From Aquatica leii (lineage: Eukaryota > Arthropoda > Insecta > Coleoptera > Lampyridae): a stretch of DNA of 64,000 nt. Shown here piece by piece: positions 10,041 to 22,739 of the stretch. A program made the position numbers and the translations under genes. The stretch is from positions 107,775,529 to 107,839,528 of the forward strand of contig CM069432.1 of NCBI GenBank assembly GCA_035610365.1, read 5' to 3'. Under the pieces are notes generated by a model that worked only from the letters and a program-made list of their open reading frames with translations, made no database searches and was not told the origin of the DNA. Each line of letters opens with the position of its first letter. The stretch's first letter is position 1.

Positions 10041-12116
10041 ATATGTTTTATGGTGAAAGTTTTATGTCTAAAAATAATTTGTATTTCTTTTCTTAATTTT
10101 TTCTTGAATTTGTTTGCTAAATGGCTGTAAAAACATTGCAACCTAATTGTTTATTCTGTTTGTCATAGTGGTTTTGCAACAAACAGTACGAGTAGGGTAT
10201 GTAGCATTGCGCAAATCCATTCACAAAAGGTGTGATGAAATTGTACGGTTCTATTTTTTTATTTTCTTCATATTGACTACAAACTCAGAAAAACTTCTAA
10301 AACCACAACTTACCTGACAAAAGTGATGATAGACAAAGAAAAAAACCAAAAAGAAAAACTCCGACAATTTGAAAAAAAAGTTCTTTAACTGTCTGTTATG
10401 GCTATTGACTATCAACAATCAGACACCCAAATAAGAACACGTCACCGTTGTTAAATATTAAATATTTAGTAACCCTGATGACAAATCTTAACTGAAGAAA
10501 AATAGTAAGGGCATAATTACATTCCAGATTTAAATTATAATAAGAGAAAAATGAAGTTAGTCATATGGTAAAACAAAATTTAAAAAAAGTTTAAAACTCG
10601 AAATAATCTGGTAGTTGTTCGAATAATGGTCACAAAAAAATTCAGATAGAAAAAATATATGATGAACCTAAAATTTTGCCTTGTTTTTATAGGTACATAA
10701 TAATCCTTAAACTCGGCATTTTTTGCACTGTAAACTTCTTCTTTTGCACGTAAAATTTAGCGACACGTTAACAAAATTGTTTATTTTATTCCGAGAATTG
10801 TATATGCTATATTTTGCTAAAAATAAAAATCATTATCATCAATGACTTACCGGAACCGCAAATTAAGTAACACTGTCAGTGGTGTATCAGAAAATGTTTA
10901 AATATAATAATTCTCTTATGGGTTTCATTACTGCAATGTACATTACTGATTATAATAATTTGACACTCGGCTCTAAAAGTAATTTAGCTTTTATTATTAT
11001 TGTTTTACTTTGAATTCGTTATATATTAAGAAATAAATTATTGAAATAGACATTGGATATAAAATACCATTAAAAAATTTATCATAAAAACTGTATCATA
11101 AATAAAAATTGTTTGTACACTAATGGAGATCATGTTAATGTATACAATAGTTCTAACAGATGAGCAAAAGTGTTTGATTTAATTTTTGATATTGTATAAG
11201 TGATTAAGCGTTGTATAATTAGTGTTATCGCAAAATAATTACTACAATTAATTACACATTCATTGATCAATAATCAATAACATTCACCAATTAAGTGCTT
11301 CCGTCAATTAAACGCATACACACGTAGGGTAAAAATACGAAATCTTCGATAAATCTATCTCTTCGTATAATTAATGGTAATGGCAGTATACGATTACATA
11401 ATAAAAGTCGTAGTATCAAAGACTGGCACGGTGTTACCACTTACATACACCAGATGCCTAAGATGAAGACAAGTATGTTCCTTCCTAAACTTATGCATGA
11501 GTTGCCTTATATAGAATTAAGCTCGTACACAGGTGCACGTCATAAATAATAATCTCCGCTGTTTCTTTATAGTTAAGACGATGCTAGTCGAGTTGCAACG
11601 CCGCATTCAGTTTTTTGCCACATTTCGCGACTTACTTATGACTGTCTGCGTGCGATAATGTAAAATAGAAATATTTCTAATGGAAAATTCAGATTGAATT
11701 GTTTTCTAATACATTTCTCTAATAAAACGAGTTAGTATAACAGGTAAACCAAACTAAGATATTCTATTACTCAACCTGTTGACACAGAGTGTCACCGTAC
11801 AAACATAAAAAAATATATAAACTTATCTATGTGTTTTACCAGTCCGATTTAATAATGAATAAGTTGCTATCTACACATCTAAAAAACAAAATATTTGTAA
11901 ATCTCAAATATATCTAAAAAAATCATAATTTGTATTATGTTAAAATAGACCGACAAAAACAGCGTATAACAAAATAAATCTAACATAGTTACTTGTACCG
12001 CCAGTCTATAAAGTACTATTTTGCGCCGATGAGCATATTTGTAAAGCGCAAGTAAAGCTAACGCCTGCAAAATGCGAATACTCGCAAAATACCTTCAGGA
12101 CGTGTGATACACATTT
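10041..12116. other. AT-rich spacer
   Basis: I see no coding motif, RNA gene or repeat border here. A few slightly GC-richer patches (around 11380-11660) carry no recognisable structure. Confidence 0.55.
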
Positions 12117-12348
12117 TTGTTTGTGCTAACCGTTATAGTATAAGTTTGTCAAAAGCAGTTATTTAAGTATTAATTTTTAATAAAGCTTAATAACATGGTG
12201 CTAATAATTATAAGCGACTTTCGACTTAGACCGCGTCGTAGTTAAACACCCAGAATTCTTAGACTTAGTCCTAGTCTCTCTTTGAGAGTCAAAACCAGAA
12301 GTAGAACTTGACTTTTGCCGTATTGTCGTTTGTAAACCCAAATAAACT

Positions 12349-12383
12349 AACGTTTCGGAAGACATTGGAGCTTGTATCTTCAA
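12349..12383 (-). ncRNA. Hammerhead-like core, unit A (degenerate)
   Basis: Read on the minus strand the core is TTGAAGA instead of CTGAAGA, stem II is weakened, and GAAACGTT follows. It is the most decayed of the three. Confidence 0.35.
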
Positions 12384-12774
12384 AGTAGTAAATATCAGTG
12401 ACACCATTGTCATTTACTCTTGTTCTAAGACAAACTTTCCATTCTAACGCGATTTCAACAGATTTCAATCATAAGCATCATCTGACAAGTTTTGACATTT
12501 ATCTATCCAATTCGACTTTCCTGTTTTGTTTTTGTATAACCTTTGTTTGTGCTAACCATTATAGCATAAGTTTGTTAAAAACAGTTATTTAAGTAATAAT
12601 TTTATATAAAGTTTAATACCATGGTGATAATAATTATAAGCGACTTTCGACTTAGACCGCGTCGTAGTTAAACACCCAGAATTTTTAGACTTGGTCCTAG
12701 TCTCTCTTTGAGAGCCATAACAAGAAGGAGAACTTGACTTTTGCCGTATTGTCGTTCGTAAACCCAAATAAACT

Positions 12775-12809
12775 GACGTTTCGCAAAACATTGCAGCTTG
12801 CATCTTCAG
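12775..12809 (-). ncRNA. Hammerhead-like core, unit B (best preserved)
   Basis: On the minus strand: CTGAAGA, stem II GCAAG against TTTGC (one G-U pair), then GAA, the palindrome ACGT and C. This is the minimal hammerhead layout with a loopless stem III. Stem I next to the core does not pair well (C before CTGA, A after the cleavage C), although ACTGAC upstream can pair with GTCAGT downstream. Function is therefore uncertain. Confidence 0.5.
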
Positions 12810-13200
12810 GGTAGTAAATGTCAGTGACACCATTACCATTTACTCTTGTTGTAAGACAAACTTTCCATTCTAATGCAATTTCAACAGATTTCAACCATAA
12901 GCATCATCTGACAAGTTTTGACATTTATCTATCCAATTCGACTTTCCTGTTTCATTTTTGTATAACCTTTGTTTGTGCTAACCATTATAACATAAGTTTG
13001 TTAAAAACAGTTATTTAAGTATTACTTTTTAATAAAGTTTAATAACATGGTGATAATGATTATAAGCGACTTTCGACTTAGACCGCGTCGTAGTTAAACA
13101 CTCAGAATTTTTAGACTTCGTCCTAGTCTCTCTTTGAGAGCCAAAACAAGAAGGAGAACTTGACTTTTGCCGTATTGTCGTTCGTAAACCCAAATAAACT

Positions 13201-13235
13201 GACGTAACGCAAAACATTGCAGCTTGCATCTTCAG
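13201..13235 (-). ncRNA. Hammerhead-like core, unit C (GAAA mutated)
   Basis: CTGAAGA and stem II are kept as in unit B, but the essential GAAA reads GTTA, which should abolish cleavage. Confidence 0.4.
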
Positions 13236-13400
13236 GGTAGTAAATGTCAGTGACACCGTTACCATTTACTCTTGTTGTAAGACAAACTTTCCATTCTAAT
13301 GCAATTTCAACAGATTTCAATCATGAGCATCATCTGACAAGTTTTGACATTGATCTATCCAATTCGATTTTCCTGTTTTGTTTTTGTATAACTTTTGTTT

Positions 13401-13839
13401 TTTTCGTGGTTTTTTGTGATTTGTGACTTTTGATTGGTTTTTGTGATTTTGTGTTTTTTGCGTTCTTTGTTATTGTTTTTTGCACTCATAATGGTTGCAA
13501 CTATATGTAGAAACAGATGGATTTCAATTAGAACAATTTTGTAGGGGTTAGTGTCATTGACTTACTATCAGATAAATTTTAAAAAAATGTTGGAAAATAC
13601 ATTCTAAATTAACATTATTGATTGTATGTACCTAGTTATTATTCTAACAAATAAATTGAAGAGCAAATCATATCTTGCTTAATGTTTAGAATTTAAAACG
13701 TAATGACAAGTAAAATGTTTTTGGAGATTCCAAAATAAAGAAAATAGCGACGGCAGGTATTACAATTGTAACGTGTAAATTCGAAATTGAGCGAAAATCC
13801 GCCTGATAATTAGGCAACTTACCGTAAAAACGGATAATA
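13401..13839. other. G/T-rich tract and spacer
   Basis: The array is followed by a G/T-rich low-complexity run (about 13385-13480) and then ordinary AT-rich sequence. No gene seen. Confidence 0.5.
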
Positions 13840-15340
13840 CTCGACCTCCAGTTGTGATTTTCAAGTCACGCTCGCAGAGGGCGCTCGAGAGTAGTCGGCC
13901 GTCTACAAACTTCACTTGATGTAGTGGTTTTGCGGTGGTAGGAACGTGGAAAAGTCGGATGGGTAAGAAACATAAGGTTTCTCTTTCATCGATTAATATC
14001 TACTAAAACGACGTTTTATTTTAGCAATCAATAATAAATCCGATTAAACGTTCGATGCATACAATAAAAGATCAATGTATTTTGCTGCAAAACTCATAAA
14101 GTAGGTTAGTATTTTGCACGTGGTTAAGAAAATGGAGGCGTATCAACTAATATTCGCTATTTTAGCTCTTTCGTCTTTTCGTCCTTACTTTTGGGTTTCT
14201 AAATGTCTGTTGGAATTTTCTTCCGAGCTCTGTTGAAGATGTTGGACTGCGTGCTTTTGGAATCGCTGAACTGATGCGGTAATCATAGTCGCAGAGTAAA
14301 AGGATCCCAGTGAATCGCTGGCGCTGTGCTACAGGTTGGGGGAATGAAGTAACGAGGTATTTATTATATCATTAAATTTGGAAGCGCGAGGGACCACTAG
14401 ACTTCGGCTCATTTCGTCCACGCGCTTCGGGGTCAGGACTGCTGCTCTCGCTACATACGCGGCGTTTCGATTTAAGTGAAAACAGTGCGGACTTTGAATG
14501 TAAATGCTTTTGTGTTTCGAACTTTATCTTTGTACATCCGGTACACCTATTCGACTACAATTACTTCTATTTTAATTGAACTATTTAACGGACTTTTGGA
14601 ACCTGAATAATTATGATTAATAATATTTAACGTCACTTTTCTTTATAATTTTAATAGGGTTAATCACGATGTTGAACAGACGCCTTAATGTAATGATTGA
14701 TCTATAATGATTATTTAACGTAACCTACACTTATTTTTTTTTGTTGTTAATATAAAAGAATTTTGCCATTGTCAAGGGTAGAAATTTGGGAGCTATAACC
14801 GTTTCTGTCGTAAACTAATTTAGTGATACTTTTACTACCGGTCGTGATGAACTTGACGTCAAGGACCACGAGCGGTGTTACGTTGCTTTAACGCGGATAA
14901 ATTTTGCTACGGGTTACGGTAGCCGCGGAGATACCTTTTAAATATTAGCGCTTTACTTTTTTTGGCTCCCAGAGTCTATTTTTGGGACCTGCCTTCATCT
15001 TGTATTTATATGTTACAATTTTGTGGTGTTATGTAAGGTAATTTATTCTCTGGTTATACCAGTGGCGTAACCGTCGAATGGCTCTTTCCGTTCCGGAATT
15101 GGCTATTGATAAATATATTCAATAAATGGTTATTGTTGATTCGTACTATATTTCTTTTGGGAGACCTCGGGTCTAGGATCTCCTTTTCTCCTACCTAGAC
15201 TGTTTATCTTCGACAAAAATTCGAGAAGAGGTGGCGCACTTGGGCATTTAGCTTACCTAAAGAAAACTTTGTGTCTCGCGATTTTCTTTTACCCGACGAC
15301 CATCTACGGTGAGGCTAGCCGAAGGGTAAGCAATAACATC
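13840..15340 (+). other. GC-richer island, possible host promoter and 5' non-coding exons
   Basis: Base composition rises against the surroundings, in patches at about 13860-13965, 14220-14480 and 14840-15330. Two strong splice-donor sequences occur: TGGGTAAGAA with GT at 13963 and AAGGGTAAGC with GT at 15326. A pyrimidine tract ending in CAG at about 15460 could be an acceptor. The string CAGAGGGCGCTC (about 13875-13886) resembles the core of CTCF sites. No long coding frame is present, so if this is a gene start it is untranslated leader. It could instead be remains of an LTR. Low confidence. Confidence 0.3.
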
Positions 15341-18060
15341 TTGGTAATTAATTTAAGTAATTTGTTCTTTCTTTCTTTTTTTTCTCCACCTCCCCCATTG
15401 GAACATAACACAATCGTATGCTAGTTCACAGTGTTGCCAAATTTATGTTTCTTTTCAGTGGTTCCTGAAGACATACCAAGCATAATACAATAATTTAACA
15501 TTAGAATTCTCGATTCCAAATTGAAAGAAGAATGTCGCAGCGTGTAGCTTTTTCGTCAGTTTATACAGACCTTGTAGAAACAACTTAATTATGTGCCTAA
15601 TTGTCCTCTATAATAATTTCAATAACATTGTTTTAAAATTTTTCTAGTTCAAAAATATCACTAAAATACGTGATCACATGCGTAGACTTTCTGTAAATAC
15701 ATTAATTCTACTCTACACTACACAACACAAGTGCAAATGCAGTACAGTTACGCTAGCGTTTATGCTACTTAGTCTATCAAAACTCAAACGCTCTTTGAGC
15801 CACATTTTTAAAGATTCAAAATTTATTTTTCCAATTAAAACACCTTTACTAAGTAAGTCAAATTGTTTTTACGTATAAAGCCATTACATACTTTTTTATG
15901 TGCTGTCGTATCTTGTAAGAAAAATTTTTTAGGCTCATTTGAGTTTAATTGCTATATAAGAAACACGATTGACTTAGAATTAAAACAAGTATTACTTTTA
16001 GATGAAGCAATTTAGAAAAAGTTTGGGTTGATGCTTAAAGATATCGTTGGATTTAATCTAGGGAATTTGAGAGATATATAATTAACTACAACAAAATTGA
16101 CATTTTGTGTTTGTTATAAAAGTTCTATTACGATAATAAAACAATAGAAAAATCTGAAACTAGTCAGCATATGAATTTGCTTAGTGGATAAATTATAAGC
16201 CATACGAAAAGCAAAGTACTCAAACCGTTTCGTAAAAAGAATAAAAAATGCTTTTTAAAGAAGAGGAATGTAGATTTTTTCAAATTGCTCCAATAACTAT
16301 TACTTTTACTTTTTTCTTTTTCTAAGTTGGTCTTAATTGTCAAGTAAAGTTTGAAATTTAATGTTTACTTAGGACACTTCTGTAAGGATCGTCAATTCAA
16401 AGAGAAACATGTATTGTATAACCATAACATTGTTTTCCATCTCATTTATCTTTTAGATTTACAACTGTCTAACAGTACTTGAAAAACGTGCACACAACAA
16501 AAGGAAACTGTCAAAAATCAATAACCGTTCCTTAAAATGTTCAACACAATAACTTTAAACTCCGACGTATTAGAAACACTTGTCCCTACAATAAACAAAT
16601 AAGTAACCAAACCGAAAAAAAATTAAATCTTTTAAAACAACTTGTTATTCAGAGCATAATACGTTTATATAATTTACTCACACTACCTAATTAGGGGTGA
16701 CTGAAAGATAATTTTATAAAGATGAGTTGTGTATAGTTTCATTCATGTTCACATAGCTGGAAGTCTCTCATTAAGGTATTCCTACGCAATTGAGAAACCT
16801 GTTCTCCATTAATTTAAAAACTGGTAATTAAAGTATTTTCTTTATTTGGAAGTTATAGACGAAAACTAACACAATAAAAATTAAATTGATGTGAATGGGT
16901 CAAGTTTGGTGCATCTTCGACCTTGCATACCTTTTTTAGTGTGATACACAAACCTTGATGTTTTCTTTCTAACTGTAAAATATCTCGTAACTTTTGTTTA
17001 TTAAAAGAGAATTTGCGTTGTATCCTTATTTATTTTGAGCAGAAAATGTCTTGTAATTTATTATGACATTTTTTAGAACGTTTTGCTATTAAGGCTTGGA
17101 ATTTAAAGACTTCAAGTGAATTTTAGTCAATAAAACTACTTTTAAAGTATGCACAAATAGAAACATCTTTTGATTTAGGAAACCGTAATTATTTATCATT
17201 GACGTTTTTTTGTTTCTAATAATTTGGTTTACATTACCTATACTATAATCGTAAAAATATCGTACGGTAAATAAGTAAAGCTCACAATAATATAAATTAA
17301 TTATTATTTATTTAAAATTAAAACTACGAATTTTTTTTCATATATGTAGTATCCAGTGTTGCAACGTGGAGAAAGAAATCCCATGTAATTTAAAATGGGA
17401 TCAATTATTAGCTTCCCTAATTATTTTGAAAAAATAATGTATTCGTTTAATTGAAGAGAACTCCAATCCGCAACCAAAAGAATCACTTTTGATATTTTTG
17501 ATTAAATCGTTTACGAGTTATTACTAATATCTTTTTTAATATTATAAGTAAAAATTGAGTGTCAAATAAAATGTAACGCTTTATTATTAAGAACCCGTAA
17601 ATCGAAAAGATTAAATGTGGATTTATATGCTAACTAATTAAGGTAACTTAAACTAAGGTAAAGTAGCAAATCTCAAGCTGAGTTATGGCATTTACATGTT
17701 GTAATAGGTTATTAATTATATTACAAATAAATTAATAAAAATTAATTTAAAATTTAGAAATATGTTCAAACATTTCTCTGAACCGCTAGACAATAATAAC
17801 CCACACTTTTATAAAATTCTGTTCTTACATTGGGTATTGAAATTTATTGGATTTGACAATAATAACATTTATTAACTCGTCTAGATTGACGCAGTTTTTA
17901 TCCTTGCATTATCTTTCATTTAAATGGAAGGAAATCAGAATATATACTTTTTTAAATTCTTTGTCCATGTTTGCTCTTTCTATCATATCAAAACAAAATT
18001 TTTGCCGTTTTATTTCCATCTATTAGTTCTTGATGCCTGAAGTTTGTAATATAAGTGTTC
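15341..18060. other. AT-rich spacer
   Basis: No recognisable coding, RNA or transposon signal. A 66-residue frame at 15678-15878 has no family features. Confidence 0.5.
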
Positions 18061-18064
18061 ATGT

Positions 18065-18345
18065 CGTTTCAAAATCTCCCCGATAGCAAAATAAGAATAG
18101 GCTTGAAACAAGCTGGTTGCGTCAAGGATATAACCTTGAAGCATGCATGCCTTGACAAACGTGTAAGCTTGCTTCATGCTTGAATCAATCATCCTAGTTT
18201 ACACACAAGTTTGCAATAAGTTTATTTTGAAGGGTTGCATCAAAGTTACTATGCTAGCTTGCAGCAAGCTTACTTTGACAAACGTTTAAGGTTAAATCAA
18301 ATATTCTAGTTACCACACGACTTGTTTTCAATAAGCTTATTGTGC
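18065..18345. repeat. Diverged tandem repeat, period about 112-123 bp
   Basis: The blocks TTGACAAACGTGTAAG (18152) and TTGACAAACGTTTAAG (18275) are 123 bp apart. The blocks starting at 18195 (TAGTTTACACACAAG) and 18307 (TAGTTACCACACGAC) are about 112 bp apart. Within the units short CAAGC/GCTTG palindromes recur. It may be a piece of satellite or a small non-autonomous element. Confidence 0.6.
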
Positions 18346-18959
18346 AAACTTGCACTACTATAAACATGTATATTTGAAAGCTATAATTTATAAGAGATAG
18401 ATATTTATTTGTTGTAAAAATAAATAAATATAAAATTGCAAAAATATTGTCTGTTTAACACGCTTATATTAGCTTGACCTGTATGTATCTATGTATGTAA
18501 CGGAATCTTTGAACGTAATTTTCACCAATTTCCACAAGTCTGATTAACTTGAAAATTTGCACACGTATCAAGGACTGATGATTATACTATTATTCCATAA
18601 CTTTGTTCCAGTGTTATATCAAGGATTATTAGGATAAAATAAATATTTAGATAAGTATGCAGAATAATAAATGTATCCACGGAACGACGGTAAATGTCAT
18701 TCTTCTTTATACAATAGAAAAAAAAAACAATTAGAAAAAATAAATGGTAACGAGTATGGTACTGCAGATGTCACTACAGCATTTTTCTACGTACATTTTA
18801 AAAATTATTTGATTTATTAAGTCAAACATATTACAATATACAGAGTCTATGTTTTATTAAAAATAATAACTGAGATTTCGAGAAAAAAAATAAAAATAAT
18901 TATAAAAATACTTTTCGAATTAGTTTTGGATTAAAAAACTTAAAGAAATTTTAATAAAA
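18346..18959. other. AT-rich spacer
   Basis: Nothing recognisable; long A/T runs up to the piggyBac relic. Confidence 0.5.
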
Positions 18960-20200
18960 ATTCAAATTACAAAATTTGCTCGTCAACTAGTCCCTTCTGG
19001 TGGTAAAACATTGCTTGGTGAAGGTTTATTTGAGCATATTGATAAATCGCCAGTATTCTTTTTCAAGCTGATTGTTGATGAAAATTTTGTAGCTCATATT
19101 GTAAAGGAAACTAACCGTTAAAAAAAAGTTCTACACTACTAAAATGGGCTCGAATAAACAAGTAGAAAGATATCAACGCTGATGAAATTACAAATTTGGA
19201 TGGGTTTCTTTCGTGCTCCTAAGTTAGCAGACTATTGGTCGAAAAAGAAAATTTACGCAAACCAAGTGGTATGTGTAATGCCACGTAACAGATTTGAATT
19301 ATTATTAACAAATTGGCACTTTCAAGATAATCAAGAAGCTGATACTTCTAACAGATTATACAAATTTAGACCCCTAATAAATCGTTTGAGAGAAAATTTC
19401 CAAAAACTGTACATTCCAAACGAGCAGGTATGCGTTGACGAAACGCTAGTCCCTTTCCGTGGTAGGCTGGCTTTTTTACAATACATAAAGCATAAAAGGC
19501 ACAAGTTTGGTGTAAAACTATATAAATTATGCCTTGAAAATTTATTGCGGAAAAGAAAAAATAGATGGGTCAAGTGTACCGACCAACGTTGCTATGACTT
19601 TGTGTGAACCCCTTTTAGATTGCGGACGTAGTATTTACGTAGATAATTACTACACAAATATAGAATTGGCACATCTACTCTTAACAGAAAAACCCATTTA
19701 GTAGATACTTTGAGAAAGAACCGTAAGAACAATCCAAATGATGTTACCAACAAAAAGTTAAAGAAGGGTGAATCTTTCAGCCAAGAAAGTAACACAGGGG
19801 TAGTAGTAACTAAATGGCAAGATAAAAGAGATTTACTTACATTATCTACTAACCACACTGGTCAAATGGTTAAAGTAAAGTCACGTACAACACATGCAAA
19901 GCATTTATAAATTTATCAGAACAAATCAAAGCATATTCCTCAGCTTTTAGGAAGGGGATGAAATGGTACAAAAAAAATGCGTAGAATTGCTTTTAGGAGC
20001 TGCTGTGGAAAATGCATATACATATCTTGTTCAAATCAGTTACTGGACAAAACATGACAATTACATTTAGAGAGCAAGTTGCTATGTCCTTACTAAATTT
20101 GCTTCAAGATGATCAGAACAAGCAGAAAGATTCCCTACTTACACATAAAATAAAACATCTTTTAGGTTTCCCGATTAATCGTAAGATCTCATGATTTTGT
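18960..20200 (+). pseudogene. piggyBac transposase relic (PGBD4-like)
   Basis: Pieces of a piggyBac transposase in several frames. The N-terminal part has a DxFFxLxVDENF-like block (about 19047-19120). The longest frame (19182-19607) has IWMGFFRAPKLADYWSKK, MPRNRFELLLTNWHF, FRPLINRLRENF and the first catalytic block VCVDETLVPFRG. The second catalytic Asp is in YVDNYYTN (about 19630-19655). The third region reads LSEQIKAYSSAFRKG (about 19915-19960), where the family normally has Asp in place of Glu. A C-terminal block like FREQVAMSLLNLL follows at about 20060. Several stops and frameshifts show that it is dead. Transposases of this family cut and paste at TTAA; I could not fix the ends of this copy. 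Confidence 0.85.
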
Positions 20201-20399
20201 CTTAAATCTCAGGATCTCATGATAAATGTATTAAATATCACGATCTTATAAATAAACCGCATTTTTTATATTTTCTTGTTTCTTATTTCATTTGAATTTA
20301 TATATTTGACAACATATTTAATGTCGTCCTTAAAAAAGTGTATAAGTGGTGCGGCTAAACGAAAAGTAATGTATTAAATCTGAAGACTAATACATACTT

Positions 20400-22331
20400 T
20401 TTTTATACTATTAATTTTTAGGCAAAAGAAGAAAAACATAAATCTATAGATAAGTTACCAAAATTAACAACATGTTTTACCAAAAATGAACATAAAGAAA
20501 AAATATTTCAGAATTCGGTAAACAATGACGATAAAATGTTAGTGACTAAAAGTGATATTGCTAAAAAAATTAATCAACTTTGTATTTGAATTAGAATTTA
20601 GATGGAGGCGATGTAGATAATTCACAATTGACATCTACTTCTTCTGCATTTCACACTACTAAACATTTATAAAGGATAAAATTTATACAATAAGTATAAT
20701 GACCTTGCACTGTGACCGGCCGAGATGAGCAATGCATTTCGATCAAAATGTATAATAAACGACTTGATTTTTTTCAAAACAACGACGGAGTTATTGAACC
20801 AAAATATAAAACTGTCCAGCAAAATATTTAAAAAATCAATAAACAACAGAGAAACGATTCACCGAAAATGGATTATTCTACGTCTATTAGGAGTATTAAC
20901 TGTTTTGTATATAAACTATTTAGTGTTTCTAGCATTGGTGCATTTGTACATGACGGATTTTCTTATTGGAGTAAAGCACAGAAAAGTGTAGTGTTTCGTG
21001 ACCATACAGACCTCGATACAGACAAACTTGGTGACGCTAGAAACGGAAACATTTTAGGAATATTAGAACTCATTTCTCATATTTTTAATATGATCCATTT
21101 CTTAACTTTTATACTGAAAAATACGGTAACGCAGGAAGTAGTAATGTTTCTTATTTATGAAAAACTCTCTCATGAATGATGGAATACAATAGAATTATGA
21201 AGGCAGATATTTGTAAAAAGATGAACTTGCTTTTTATATTCCATATGCAGCATATTCTTTGAGCTCAGTTGGAGAATCTAGCGTGGATGTTTGTACGGAT
21301 GCAGTTCATTTTTTCATGTCTTTACAAAAGCCATATACTTTTTTTGTGAGCTCTATTCATAGACGTTTTGCTATACAAACTTCAGAAATGTGAAAAAAAT
21401 TATCTTTGAAATAAATCTCTTTCTTCAACAAGATGGTCATGTCGAGAAGATGCTACAAAAGCTTTAGCTACAAGTTACAATAAAGTATACAAAGCTTTTA
21501 TTAACATTTATGATAATCCTGATGAAAAAAGGAAACAAAATTGGAGTGTCAATCATTAGCAGAATCTCTAACTAAATTTGAAACAATATTTATGGCTGTC
21601 TTTTAGAATTATATTTTGAATCAATTTTCTGCAGTTAAAACGATTCATTAAAAATTTGAAACAGATTTGAGCAAAGCTAGTAATCTATTCGAAGACATCG
21701 AAAAAAATGTAAACGGCTATCGTAAAAAGTTTGAACATTTTGAAGAAAAAGCAAAAGTTTTAAGTTCTTATGTAAAGTACAAATATTGCTATAGCAGAGT
21801 CGACTTAAAAAAAGTTTCCCGATTGTGTATCAGAAGTATTAAATGGTTTAAATAAATTTAGAGTAGCAACTTTGTACGTATCAATCGACAGATTAACATC
21901 GGAATTGCAAAAACGTAAAGCAATTTTAAACAGGCAGACAAAGAAAAATTAAAATCAAGTGCTATATACCAAACTGATACAGACGATACTTTTGTAGAAG
22001 AAACTGACTTTTTCAGTGTTATTAGACTTCATTTCCAACTTAAAAAAGCTTGATAATTTGTCTCAATGATATGTCTAATACTATTTTAAAAAATGAAATA
22101 ATTCCTGTATTTCCAAATACATGTATAATTTTGAGTATTTATTTAACAATTTCAATCACCAATTGCAAGTCCAAACGCTCGTTTTCAAAATTGAGTTTTA
22201 ATATAAATAAATTAAGATCAACAATGGGAGATAACAGCGTTATCTACTTGTTTAATCGAGCATTACATTTAACAGTATTGGATTTTGAAAAAACTATAAA
22301 AATGTTTGTTCAAAATAACCAAGTTCTGTAA
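20400..22331 (+). pseudogene. hAT transposase relic (ZMYM/DUF4371-like)
   Basis: A hAT-superfamily transposase broken into at least five frames. About 20720-21010 has the N-terminal TTF-like block (FRSKCIIND..FF, RKWIIYSTSIRSINCFVYKLF, FVHDGFSYWSKAQ). About 21240-21300 reads YAAYSLSSVGESS, matching the IPCxAHSLNLVG block of this group. About 21540-21800 contains the alpha-helical insertion (LAESLTKFETIFMAVF, DLSKASNLFEDIEKNV, FEHFEEKAK). 22090-22331 is the C-terminal dimerisation domain with LTISITNCKSKRSFSKL and LRSTMGDNSVIYL. Terminal repeats were not found. Family assignment is firm; the gene is inactive. Confidence 0.85.
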
Positions 22332-22739
22332 CATAATCATTTTTATGATAGGCATACCTACATAGTATTATATATTTTTATGTTTTAGCAACCTTTTTTT
22401 TTGTTTGTTTGTAGAGTACACAATTATTTTTGATATTACCAAAACCAATTATGTCCTTTTTTTTCGTCAGCACCGAGCTTGTCAATCAATCCCAATCTGT
22501 TATTACATTGTTTACAGAACCATTTCAAAAATTTAGAAACAGGAGGTAGTTTACTGAATAGTATTTGATTTTTAGGTTTGCGTTTAACAAAGTTTCTACT
22601 GTTATTTTTTTGTAATTTCAATGTGATGTATAATGTTACGTAAGCCTATATTACCATCAATAATTAATTCTTTAAATACATAAGATCTTTACAATAGATT
22701 ATGCGCTAAAAAGTTTTCTTGATTTTCCTAAATTTTTTC

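Larger units (their letters stand above)
12117..13400 (-). repeat. Three tandem 426-bp units, retrozyme-like
   Basis: The block TTATAAGCGACTTTCGACTT recurs at 12208, 12634 and 13060, an exact spacing of 426 bp each time. The array begins at about 12117 (TTTGTTTGTGCTAACC) and ends at about 13400 (TGTATAACTTTTGTTT), which is three full units. Units differ by scattered substitutions without losing register. Short frames on both strands repeat between units only because the DNA repeats; none has a family signature. On the minus strand each unit has a hammerhead-like core (12349-12383, 12775-12809, 13201-13235). Metazoan retrozymes are short tandem DNA repeats of a few hundred bp with hammerheads, so the size, tandem layout and core fit that class. 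The assignment is an inference. Confidence 0.85.

Noticed and set aside
12201-13426. Repeated 60-85 residue frames on both strands of the tandem array
   Set aside because: They recur only because the DNA is repeated; they occur on both strands, have no domain and change length with single substitutions.
15055-15075. CAGTGGCGTAACC as a transposon terminus
   Set aside because: Only a short string with no matching second end nearby.
18110-18340. Short CAAGC/GCTTG palindromes taken as a possible CRISPR-like array
   Set aside because: Units are diverged, of uneven spacing, and without unique spacers; the genome is eukaryotic.
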